Below, in pieces: positions 22,250-32,789 of a stretch of DNA of 62,000 nt. The notes under the pieces are model-generated. The model was not told the origin of the DNA, did no database searches, and saw nothing but the letters and a program-made list of their open reading frames with translations. Both the position numbers and the translations under genes were made by a program. The stretch spans positions 1 through 62,000 of the forward strand of contig JBBHKE010000114.1 of NCBI GenBank assembly GCA_037447655.1. The letters are read 5' to 3'. Each line of letters begins with the position of its first letter. Position 1 is the stretch's first letter. This stretch comes from Zygnema cylindricum. Taxonomy: Eukaryota; Streptophyta; Zygnematophyceae; Zygnematales; Zygnemataceae.

Positions 22250-23159
22250 AAATTAGAAAGATATCTGTTGTTCCTCGGCCCACTGCCACTCCTGGTCCTT
22301 GCGTAGTAACTGATTTAAGGGTTGAGCGTGACTGCTGAACTTGGGGATGAACCTACGGTAGTAATTAGCCAAACCCAAAAAAGTACGGAGGGTCGAGATG
22401 TGTTGAGGTGGAGGGAGAGCGTTAAGGGCGGCTACCTTGACCATATGGGGACCCACTGTCCTAGGTGTAACTTCATGTTCCAGGTAAATTATTTTCTGTA
22501 CTCCAAAAATACCTTTGCCCGGGTGACATTTCAAATCCGCTCCTTGGAGGTCCTGGAGGACAATTTGTATGTGCTCCAAGTGCTCTTCGAAATTTTTTGA
22601 GAAAATATAAATATCGTCGATGTAGCATCTGGCGTAGTCAATTCCTTGGAGAGCTTCGTCTATTGCTCGCTAGAGTTTCGCAGGTGCATTCTCCAATCCG
22701 AATGGCATGTAGAGCCACTCATACAACCTGGAACCAGCCTAAAATATTGTTCTCTCCTGGTGTTTAGGTTCCATAAAAATTTGGTGAAACCCATTTTTCA
22801 TGTGAAGGGTCGAGTAAATTGTGGCCCCGGCAAGAGAGTCGAAAATCTCTTCCGCGATCGCCAATCGGATATCTGTCAGGAATGGTGGTCGTGTTCAGCA
22901 TGCGATAGTCCCCACACATTCGGAAATCTACTGTTTTTCCAGACGAATCTTTCTTGGAAGGGAAAACTGTTGGGGAAGCAATCCCATGGATTTTCGTACC
23001 CTATTGCACCAATCCGACATCTACCAAGTTTTAGACTTTGGCTGTAATGAACTCTTTCTGTTCAAAACTGAGGGGATACTACTTCTGCCAAACAGTTGCC
23101 GTCTGGTCTATTAAGTTTATTATGAAAAGAGTCCCTTTATAGATGCTTACATCTGTGTC
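22250..23159 (-). pseudogene. Gypsy reverse transcriptase (interrupted by Copia at 23160)
   Basis: The thumb/connection reads IYLEHEVTPRTVGPH, NALPPPQHISTLRTFLGLAN and YYRRFIPKFSSHAQPLNQLL. Upstream are FRMCGDYRMLN and the N-terminal QKEFITAKV region. The frame continues directly, across the inserted Copia, into the segment at 29637-29840 (VFSWS before, DTDVSIYKG after). Stops and frameshifts are frequent. Confidence 0.85.
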
Positions 23160-23164
23160 TGACC

Positions 23165-24241
23165 CGTAAATATTGATGGTCATTTTTAAGTATTTTCTAG
23201 GTCTAAATAGAAATACAAAACGAAACAGAGGCAGTCTATCTCTAACTTCTCTCTCCAACTCCCACACTTGTCGCAGTCACTGAGAGGTTGGAGAGGAAGC
23301 TAGAGCCATGGCTACCTTGGCTATCGAGAGGTTTACAGGAAATAGATTAATTTATTTATTGAATGGTAGTTTGGTAGTTTATTTACTAAAAGAAATAGTG
23401 ATGCAACCAGGATTTGATCCTAGAACCTGCCGGACGTCTGGCAACCGGTAGCTGGTAACCTTATCCGTTAGGTCTAGAGCCAATGATACATGATATAGGA
23501 TTTGATATTTATTTATACATTATTACGTAGGATATTTCATTTAACGGAACTGCTAACGGTATACATAGATTCAGTTATGTAGAAGTACGGATTACAGTTT
23601 GGATAAGAAACAAGTACCACGAATTTGTTTCTTGAAACGAAACAAATACCGCGCAAGTATTTATGACGGCTCTGATTGAAATCAGCATTCAATCAGACGA
23701 CCGAGAAGAAAACCGAGTTCGCGGAAGAGAATCTCGGCGGTTTGTGGTCATTGCCACATCGGATGACACGTGGCGAAATTGCGTTGGATCACGGCATCTC
23801 TGGGAATTACGAGACTTAATCCGGATATGACATGTGTCGACTTTTAGGCCATGTCATACAATATCCGTACAGAAAAGTAGACCGATAGCTGTACTTTTGT
23901 GAACGGAAGTGTAATATGATTGATTCCGTATGTCAATAGATAGAGTCTGTGAGAGAGAAAAGACTAAGAAAAAATTGTTAGATAAGACCCTCTCTCTCAC
24001 AGAGCTTCTGTACAAAAGGTCAACTTTGACCCTCCATAACTTACTGCTCAGGGGAGAAAATTCAGAGATTCTTTTTGCTATCGACTCAAAGGAGTCTTGC
24101 CTTCACAGGGGTGAAGGTGGTCAGAGTATTTGTCAGTTAGGGTGGTAGTTATTTTTGCTGAAACATAAAGGGGTCAGGGTTATCCTAGAGGCTTCTTGGA
24201 AGCTGTCCACTCTCAGGACTTATGGAGGTCTCAGAGTTTCA
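23165..24241 (+). mobile_element. 5' LTR of the complete Copia element (23165-29631)
   Basis: The first base has mutated (CG instead of TG); the end is ATGGAGGTCTCAGAGTTTCA. The target site TGACC is at 23160-23164 and again at 29632-29636. It contains an antisense tRNA-like segment (23402-23475, with GGATTTGATCCTAGAACC in plus orientation), G-box words (GATGACACGTGGC), and stem-loops at 24083-24096 and 24100-24117. Confidence 0.93.
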
Positions 24242-25370
24242 AGTTATGGGCCCACCCTCTAGGGTACGAATCTTTAATGGAACTGGCTTCATATACTGGG
24301 AAAGTATGATGATAGGACTCTATGCGAAAAAAGGTGTTGGGGGATAGTGAGTGGATGGTTGGGGCGTCCATCAAGTCTTGGAATTCCTCCAGGGTTTAAA
24401 GGAAGCAGATTTATCAAGAAAGAGGATTCACCTTCAACGGAGGAAACAAAGGAAGGAGAGGTGGTGGACAAAGGAAAGGAGAAGGTGGCGACCACACCAA
24501 TAGCAACTGGTTTAGCATTCATGTCACCTATTCCGAGGAACGAGGAGAATGATACTGAAACCTGGGATTTCAACAATATGGCGGCAAAGCACTTCATCCT
24601 ACGCCATCTCACTCAAGGACTTGCATGTCCTCATTTGCAGGTAGAAAGGGCATCCGATCTTTGGATGGCTCTCATAGAGATGTACCGAAGTGGTACAATT
24701 CAGCAACAACAGTTGGCTGATCAGAAAGTTAAGGAGTATGTATACAAAGGGGGAAATATGTTGGATTTTTGCAATGAGCTTGCTACACTCTTCATGGAGC
24801 TAGAAAGTGCGGGAAAAGTTTTTAGTGAAAAAGAAAAGGTTAACTGTTTTACTAATGAAGTTACCCGATGAGTTCGAGAACATAGTCAACCGTGTGCAGG
24901 ACTAGCCGGACTTAGGGTGGATATGTAACTCAGTGGTAGGGATGATTCTCGTTCGAGAGAATACGATTAAGATCCGAAAGGGAGGAAAGAGTGGGAAAGC
25001 CATGGCAACTGCGACCGATTAGAGGAACAAGGAGTCCTGGAAACCAGTCGAAAACTATGGAGGGAGGGAGCAGAAAAATCCGACCGACGAGTTCGGACCA
25101 AGGACTCCCAAAGGTTTATGTCATTTTTGTAAGAAACCGGGGCACTATATGGCAGAGTGCACTAAGCTAACCAAGCTTTGGTTAAAGGAGGGGCAGGCCG
25201 GTGGAATCCCGAGAGGAAAGAATAAGGCGCTTGTGAAACAGGTACATGAGGAGGAATCGGAAGAGGAGGACGATGCGCTTCTATTGGATGGGGAGTTGGA
25301 GGCGAAAAACGAGGTCGAAATTCCACCGAGGCAAAAATGTGCTTACGGTGGATTGAAAGGTGAAGCATGC
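24222..25370 (+). pseudogene. Copia gag, starting inside the LTR
   Basis: The ATG at 24222 lies 20 bases before the LTR end, and translation crosses the primer site as FQVMGPPSRV, then FNGTGFIYWE. A frameshift near 24310 breaks the frame. The capsid region resumes with PPGFKGSRF and NMAAKHFILRHLTQGLA, then KVKEYVYKGGNMLDFCNEL. The zinc knuckle CHFCKKPGHYMAEC is at 25119-25160. Stops near 24905 and 25020 also interrupt it. Gag forms the virus-like particle that packages element RNA. Confidence 0.85.
24242..24256 (+). promoter_or_regulatory. Primer-binding site (half-tRNA iMet)
   Basis: AGTTATGGGCCCACC, complementary at 14 of 15 positions to the anticodon arm of plant initiator tRNA-Met (from memory). 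It also encodes V-M-G-P of gag. Confidence 0.8.
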
Positions 25371-26759
25371 TGGATTATAGATTCAGGTGCCTCCATGCAC
25401 ATGTGTAAGGATAAGCACCTGTTCACTAAGATAAGAAAGATTCCCACCGTAGAGATAGAGTACGGGGATGGGAGGATAGTCACTACTAATCTTGTAGGAT
25501 CGGTAGATCTGAAAGTGTTAGTAGAAGGAAAGACATCTATAGTAACATTCTCCGCTGGATTGTTTATTCCAGAGCTAAACAAAAACCTCATCTCTACATC
25601 TGTATTAAATGATAAGGGTTTTTTTACTAGCACTAGGGAATGAGTCTTTACTGCTAGTTTTGAGGAGGATGTCTATTTCATTGCTGAGAAAGGTAGCCAA
25701 GGGATGTTTAGGCTGATTTTAAGTAATGAAACAAAGAAACTTTATTATACTGGTGTTCATGATATTATGATGTGGCATAAGAGGCTTGGGCATGTGAATC
25801 TAGATAAGTTAAGAGAGATGAAAAATATGGAGTGGTGGAAGGGATTCAGTTCAGTGAGAGTGATAATATAAGTGATTGTAGTGGATGTGCTCAAGGTAAA
25901 GCACAAAGATTACCTTTCCCAAAACATTCGCCTATAAGGGAGAAAAAAATCTAGATTTAGTACACACAGATATTTGGGGGCCGGCCAGAGTGCCATCACC
26001 CGTGGGGAAGAGATTTACGATTAGTATCACTGATGATAGGTCTCGGAATTCTAGGGTGTATTTTTTGAAAAATAAGTCAGAGGCTCAGAAATGTTTTAGA
26101 CAATATAAAGCATGGAGTGAAAAACTCTATGAAACCTCAATCCAGAGAGTAAGGAATGACAATGGTGGAGAGTATACCTCTAACCAGTTTGAGGATTTAA
26201 TGAAGGAAGATGGAGTCCAACACCAAAAAATAGTTCAAAAAAACCCGGAATAGAATGGGGTAGCTGAAACGTTAAATAGAACATTTAGTGATAGTGCTAG
26301 AAGTATGTCTGCAGATAAAAAGATAGGAAAAAGGTTTTGGGCAGAAACAATGAACTACTTCAGCTATAAAAGGTCAAACGCCTTATGAGAGATGGACAGG
26401 AAGAAAACCAGACATATCTCACTTAAAGGTTTTCGGCAGACAAGTATTCAGTCTAGATACAAAACGGTCTAATTGGAAGCTAGACCCTAAAGGAAAATCG
26501 GGATACTTATTAAGATATGATGAGGATGTTAAAGGATATAGAGTTTATGATCTAAAAAGGGAAGATAAAATCTTAGTAAAGCATCTAGTATTGATGGATG
26601 AAGGAAAGTCTGTGGACCCATTGAAGTATACAAAGTGAGTAAAAATCAGATTTGAGTCAGAAAATTCCGATAACTTTGAGCTTCCTAACTGTCCAAGTTT
26701 TACAGAAGATGACATTTTTGCAGGTACAAATGAGACGGAAAAGGACTCGGCTGCGGAAA
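25371..26759 (+). pseudogene. Copia protease and integrase
   Basis: Protease signature WIIDSGASMHMCKDK, then GAG-pre-integrase (MMWHKRLGHVNLDKLREMK, CSGCAQGKAQ), then the integrase core with VHTDIWGPARV and RNDNGGEYTSNQF. The C-terminal part includes ERWTGRKPDISHLKVFGRQV. The third catalytic position follows at QNGVAET. There are frameshifts near 25830, 25940 and 26350 and several stops. Confidence 0.85.
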
Positions 26760-28544
26760 CTTTAGTGACAACTCTACCCGAAGCGAAAGACGTGGTGGAA
26801 ACTGATTCGGAATCAAGGGACAAGGGAGAAGCCGAGATTGTTCGAAAGAACCCACGAGAACCATCTATTCCGGCCACAGATTTTGAGGGGGGAAGGAGAA
26901 GTAGCAAAAGATTGCAAGAAAAACAGGTTTACAAGGTAACAAAACTATCTCATCAAGATGAACCTCAGACTTATGGATAGGCGATGACCTGTCCAGAAAA
27001 GAACCGGTGGAAAACAACCATCATTAAGGAGATGGCCTCAATTATGGCAATTGATACTTGGGAGCTGGTGGATTCTCCACCTAACCGAAAACCAATCGGT
27101 TGTAAGTGGGTTTTCAAATTAAAATTGAACCCAGATAACACGATTGAGCGCTAGAAGGCTTGATTAGTGGCAAAGGGATTTACACAAAAGGAGGGAATTG
27201 ACTACGAGAAACCTTTGCCCCGATCGTCAAATTTCCCTCCGTCCATAACTTCTTTGTCTGGCAGCAGCGGAAGACATGGAGGTGCACCAAATGGACATCA
27301 ACACAACCTTTTTGCATGGAGAATTAGAAGAGGAGATCTTCATGCGAAAACCCGAAGGATTTGTGGAGGAAGGAGGGGAGAGTAAGGTCTGCCGGCTGAT
27401 TAAATCTCTTTGTGGTTTGAAACAGGCCTCTCGACGGTGGAATAAGAAGCTTGATGAGCTTCTTACCGGTCTGGGATATATCCTGATCAGCTCAGATCAC
27501 TCAATCTATGTTTTTGAAGATTATGAAGGTGTTATATTTATTGCAATTTATGTTGATGATTTGCTTGTTTTAAGTAAATCAATGGAAAAAATTAATAAAC
27601 TGAAAACCAATCTTAAAGGTAGATTTGAAATGAAGGATATGGAGGAAGAAAAATATATTTTGGGAATTCAAGTAGAAAGAGACCGAAAATGGAAGATTAT
27701 AAGATTGACTCAAAAGGAAGCAATAGGGAACATGCTTGAAAAATTTCAGATGGATAAAGCTAATAGTTCTAGAACTCTAATGGAGTTAAAGAAGGGAAGT
27801 GAGGGGAGTGAGGAAGAAGGAGTCATAGTGTTAGACGAGGAATTATCTCCTGAAGAACAAAAGTTCATGCAGACTATTCCTTACAGGCAAGTAGTGGGAA
27901 GTCTAATCTATTTTATGAATTGTACCCGGCCGGATTTAGCTGCAGTTGTAGGAGTGCTGAGTAGAAGTCTAAATGCTCCCACTAAGAGAGATTAGGAGGC
28001 AGCTAAGAGAGTCTTTAGATATTTGATAGGAACTAGGGATCTATAGTTGCACTTGGGTGGGGAGAATACTGACATCGCTACTTGGAGTGATGCCAATTAT
28101 GGTGATGCTCCGATGAGGAGATGTACTTCTGGATATGTATTATATGTGGATGATGGGGCTTGTTGTTGGAGTAGTAAACAACAAAATGTTATTGCTCAGT
28201 ACACCATGGAGGCTGAGTATATGGCCTCTTGCTCTGCTGTAAAAGAATTGATGTGGGTTAAGTCTTTGCTTGGTGAGCTTGGTCACCTTAAGAGTGGTGT
28301 GCAGAAAATATTTTGTGATAATCAGGCAGCAATCGCTATTTCTGCCAATCCTAAACATCATTTTAAAGCTTAACACATGGACATCAGACTCAACTTTGTT
28401 AGAGAGAAAGTAGAAAACAAAATAATCAGTTTAGAGTACCGACCAGATAGCGAGATGGTAGCAGATATGATGACAAAACTTGTGCCTTCCCCTAAGCTAA
28501 TTTTCTGCAGGGAGAAGTGTGGTCTAAAATTAAAAATTGACTAA
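26760..28544 (+). pseudogene. Copia reverse transcriptase and RNase H
   Basis: Connector PRREPSIPATDFEGGRRSSK-type sequence, then CKWVFKLKLNPDNTIER, MEVHQMDINTTFLHGELEEE, SLCGLKQASRRWNKKLDELL, catalytic AIYVDDLLVLSKS (YVDD at 27549-27560), the connection and RNase H (TWSDANYGDAPMRRC, MEAEYMAS, FCDNQAAIAISANPKHHFK), ending near 28544 before AAAATAAGGGGAG. It has the longest open stretch of this copy (239 codons from 27276), but stops interrupt at several places. Confidence 0.88.
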
Positions 28545-28557
28545 AAAATAAGGGGAG

Positions 28558-29631
28558 TGTAGAAATTGATGGTCCTTTTATAGTATTTTCTAGGTCTAAA
28601 TAGAAATACTGAAAGAAGCGGAGGCATTCTATCCCTAACTTCTCTCTCCAACTCCCACACTTGTCGCAGTCACTGAAAAGTTGGAGAGGAAGCTAGAGCC
28701 ATGGCTACCTGGGCTATCTAGAGGTTTACGGGAAATAGATTAGTTGATTTATTGAATGGTAGTTCGGTAGTTTATTTACTAAAAGAAATAGTGATGCAAC
28801 CGAATTTGATCATGGAACCTACCACACGTCAAGCAACCGGTAGCCGGTAACCTTATCCGTTAGGTCTAGAGCTAATGATACATGACATAGGATTTGATAT
28901 TTATTTGTACATTATTACGTAGGATATTTCATTTAACATAACTGCTTACGTTATTTATAGAGTTAGTTATGTAGAAGTACGGATTACGGTACGGATAAGA
29001 AACAAGTACCGCGCATTTGTTTCTTTAAACGAAACAAATACCGCGCAAGTATTTATAACGGCTCTGATTAAAATCTGCATTCAATCGGACAGCCGAGAAG
29101 AAAGCCGAGATCGCGGAAAAGAATCTCTACGATTTTTGGTAATCGCCACATCGGATGACACGTGGCAAAATTGCGTTTGATCGCGGCATCTTCGAGAATT
29201 ACGGGACCAAATCCGGATATGACATGTGTCGACTTTTAGGCCATGTCGTATAATATCCGTACAGAAAGTACACCGACAGTTGTACTTTTGTGTACGGAAG
29301 TGTAATATAATTGGCTCCGTACGTTAGTAGGTAGAGTCTGTGAGAGAGATAGGACTTAGAAAAAAATGGTAGATAGGACCCTCTCTCGTAGAGACCTCAG
29401 TACAAAAGGTCAACTTTTACCCTCCATAACTTACGGCTCAGGGGAGAAAATCCAGAGATTCTTTTTGCTATCGACTCAAGGGAGTCTTGCATTCACAAGG
29501 GTCAAGGTGCTCAAAGTTTTTGTTTGCCAGGGTGGCAGTTATTCTTTCTGAAATACAAAGGGGCCAAGGTTATCGTAGAGGCGTCTTAGAAGCTGTCCAT
29601 TCTGAGGACTTATGGAGGTCTCAAAGTTTCA
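28558..29631 (+). mobile_element. 3' LTR of the complete Copia element
   Basis: TGTAGAAATTGATGG... to ...ATGGAGGTCTCAAAGTTTCA, 1074 bases, closely matching the 5' LTR along its length. It is followed by TGACC (29632-29636), the target-site duplicate. Confidence 0.93.
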
Positions 29632-29636
29632 TGACC

Positions 29637-29840
29637 AAGAAAACACATATTTGTTATTTGCGAGTAATTCTGAGAGCTGGGCCTTCTGCTCGGGGTCTCA
29701 CTGCTCCCCTAAGGTCCAATCCATTTTTCCTAGCTGTACTACTGCCCATGCTTCTGGTGGTTGGCCCAAGTTGGTGATATCAAATTCTGGTTCTACTTGT
29801 GGATCTATGTCTCCCCTTATGGTTAGGACACTACTGCTAA
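29637..29840 (-). pseudogene. Gypsy pol, region just before RT
   Basis: Minus-strand reading includes FDITNLGQPPEAWAVVQLGK, MDWTLGEQ and LSELLANNKYVFSWS, the usual lead-in to the Ty3/gypsy RT. Its last codons join, across the Copia inserted at TGACC, to the RT at 23159 in the same frame. The other side is interrupted by the non-autonomous Copia at 29841. Confidence 0.8.
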
Positions 29841-30969
29841 TTGACATTTGAGTATTTTATAGGTCTGTATAATGGTAGGAAAATGGTAGAGGGCGGTCTG
29901 CCTCTTACTCCATTCTCCAAGCCCCCACACTTATTGTAGTCACTGAAGGCTGGGTAGGGAGATAGAGCCATGGAGCCATGGCTGCCTAAAGCTTTCTAAA
30001 GAGACAAGTAGGAGAAAACAGATAGGTTTACTAAAATTACTGACGGTCCTTGAATTTGATCATGGTACCTATGGTCCGTCAAAATAGCTGTTAGCTTTGT
30101 CCGTTAGGTCTACGACCAGTGCTAAGATATATATGGTTTGATAAATATTTATAAAGTTACACGTACACTAATTCATTTAACGAGGAATAATTGCGTAGTG
30201 CATGGATACAATTTTAGATAGTAGGGAGTACGGTTTTAATGTATTTTATGAAACGGATATCGCGCATTTGTTTGGACCGCGAAACAAATACCGCGCGTCT
30301 AATTTCAACGACTTGATTTATAGCTGGTTTTGATCGGACGGCCACGATGGGCGTCGCGATCACGGAAGAGGTACTTTTGAAGTTTTACGGTCATCTCCAC
30401 GTCAGGTGACACGTGGCGTGATGACAATGGATTGCTGCAACTCCGGAGATTACGGGAACAAATCCCAATTTGACACGTGTCGACATTTTGGCCATGTTGT
30501 ACGATGGCCGTACAGAAAGTACATCGGCACCTGTACTTTTCTGTACGACACAATGATTTGATTGGTGCCGTACCTCAATAGATAGAGTATTAGAGAGGGA
30601 ATAGGATTTAAAAATTTTAGTAGGTAGCAGCCTCTCTCCGAGAGAGCTGCTATACAAAAGGTCATCTTTGACCATTCCTAACTATTATTTTACTTGACCA
30701 TTTTCAGTGATTCTTTTTGTTGAGGACTCAAGGGAGTCCAGGCTACACAGGGGTGTAGTCCGTTAGAGTTTTTGCCTGCCAGGGTGGCTGCATTTCTAAG
30801 GGAAAGTCAAAGTGGGTGAATGTGTCTAAAACTCGGGTGAAGCTATAATGGGTTTTTGATTGTCAAGGGGTCAATCATTTGAGTTTATATCAACTTGGAT
30901 TCGGCACTATTTAGATTAGCTTCATTTGGATCTGCGATTTTTGTGGGCAATGGAGCACACAGAGTTTCA
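29841..30969 (+). mobile_element. 5' LTR of the pol-deleted Copia element
   Basis: Matches 34167-35354 from TTGACATTTGAGTATTTT onward; the first two bases are changed. It ends ATGGAGCACACAGAGTTTCA. It includes an antisense tRNA-like segment (about 30044-30115), TGACACGTGGC and GACACGTGTCGAC boxes, and stem-loops at 30724-30739 and 30743-30758. Confidence 0.88.
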
Positions 30970-31350
30970 CATTATGGGCCCACCATCTAGGGTGCCTATG
31001 TTTGATGGAAAAGGCTTCACCTATTGGGGATTTATGATGGAGGGATTTCTTTTTGAGAAGCACTTATGGGGAATTGTTTCGGGACAACTGAGGTGTCCTC
31101 TAGCGAGCTTTGGAGGAACTCACTATTGAGAATCATCTGGGGCTGCCAAGAAAACCAACCAGAGTTTAGATGCAAAGGAAGGTAAAGGGAAAATCATTGC
31201 CATGGAAGGAGAAAAATGGGAGAAGGCAAAAAGAACACCGATGGTGAGGGGAGCTAAGCTGTCGACTATGGTTCCACTTGTAGGTGTTACAACTAAAACT
31301 GAAGAAAGTGACATTAAAATCTGGGAGTATGAAAACGCCATAGCAAAACA
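30950..31350 (+). pseudogene. gag N-terminal part of the pol-deleted Copia
   Basis: ATG at 30950 inside the LTR, reading HIMGPPSRVPMFDGKGFTYW across the primer site, FLFEKHLWGIVSGQL, a single TGA (31127-31129), then on to WEYENAIAKH. There the nested solo LTR interrupts. The frame resumes after that LTR as LILRN in the same phase, so only one stop separates this from the 450-codon frame downstream. Confidence 0.8.
30970..30984 (+). promoter_or_regulatory. Primer-binding site (half-tRNA iMet)
   Basis: CATTATGGGCCCACC; the first two bases differ from the GGTTATGGGCCCACC seen in the 56-kb element. Confidence 0.75.
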
Positions 31351-32663
31351 TGTTGGTTTTTGGGAAGATTCAGTTTCGTACATGCGTGCGCGTGCATATA
31401 TATTTACTTGATATACTGTGGAGATTTGAAGAGATTTGTGGATCGGGGGAGTAAGTGTGCGAGTGAAATTAAATGGACATAAAAAACAAACTGAGTGGCG
31501 CGGAATGCGCTAAGAAATGGACGGCGGATCGCGAAGCGATCCGACGATGATTTGAAATATTCGAAGTATTTGAAAATGTACGCCAGCCATACAAATCAAA
31601 ATGCGACAGGTGTACTTTAGTTTTGACCGGCGGAATTTATGACATAGTACGTGGTCTCGGTACGGAAATAAATTCGGCTGTACGATATTGTTGACAAGTG
31701 GAATTTTTGTTTGGTTTTTGTGACCACGCGGCACGACATCGACGGTGCCAAATAAGAGTTACGGACGGCGGACAAAGGCCGCCGATATTTTCAAGAGATC
31801 ACATTGTTTTTATGACGCATTATCTGGTGGACCGTACATATACGATGTCGGTTCACTACGTGGATTTATCTACAAGTGACTAAGCGAGTTGTCGTTTATG
31901 ACGCGTATTTTGCGGACGCGTCGGTGTAAATATTTGGAGCAACAATGTTTTGTCTTTTGCACATTAATAAATTAGTGTTGAATATGACAGGTTTTATTTA
32001 CGTGATCATTTAGGGTTTAGACACTTTAAATTGTGTATTTATGTGTCGTATTTATAGACAAGTGTACGCTTACGATTGCTTGACTCTCAGGTGTACGCTT
32101 ACGATTAGTTTATTCTTAATAGCAGTTTAATTATGATTAAATAGGATATTGTGACAGATACGTAATGTATGTTGGTTATTTTGACACTTAGTGATTCATT
32201 GACAGCTCACAAGTGTATATATAGGAATGAGCTTTGTTAGGAATTAATAATCAATGCTGGTTAGTAAAGTGGGGACCGAAGATGTAGACTTTTAGGGTTG
32301 CCGATTAGGTCATGCATTTGAGTAATATGTTTATTGATATACTTTTGTTTATTTAATGTTTATGTGAGATTGGACTCTTTTTGTTATTATTTATTTATGT
32401 TGTTTTATATATGTTTGATATGCATTATTTATGCATTTGTCCTAGGGTTTGTTTATGTCGATTATTCCATCAAACCTTAGATGTTGTCATAGGGTTTATT
32501 TATGTTGATTATTCCATGAAACCCTAAATGCTGTTGTTTGTTGCGTCTGTGTACGCATATGGAGGATGCATTTCATATGATTGTTCGTCGACCTATTTTT
32601 GCTTAGCTTTTTGCATGATAGTTTGGGTCGCTTCTGCGGTCTATTTTAGACCAAAGAACAACA
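31351..32663 (+). mobile_element. Solo LTR nested in gag, TSD AAACA
   Basis: Begins TGTTGGTTTTTGGG and ends AAAGAACAACA, flanked on both sides by AAACA (31346-31350, 32664-32668). It resembles, in opposite orientation, the LTRs of the 41-kb element (shared CAGTTTCGT start region, GGATCGGGGGAG-type word and the GGATCGC/GCGATCC palindrome). Its 3' end recurs at 37017-37215. Confidence 0.92.
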
Positions 32664-32789
32664 AAACATCTCATACTTAGAAACGTATCTAAGTCTATAG
32701 CTATCACTCTTATTAATTTAACCAAGTCTTCAGAGATACGAGAAGCACTATTTCAGATTTATAAGAGTGAGACTATACAGAGGCAGCAG

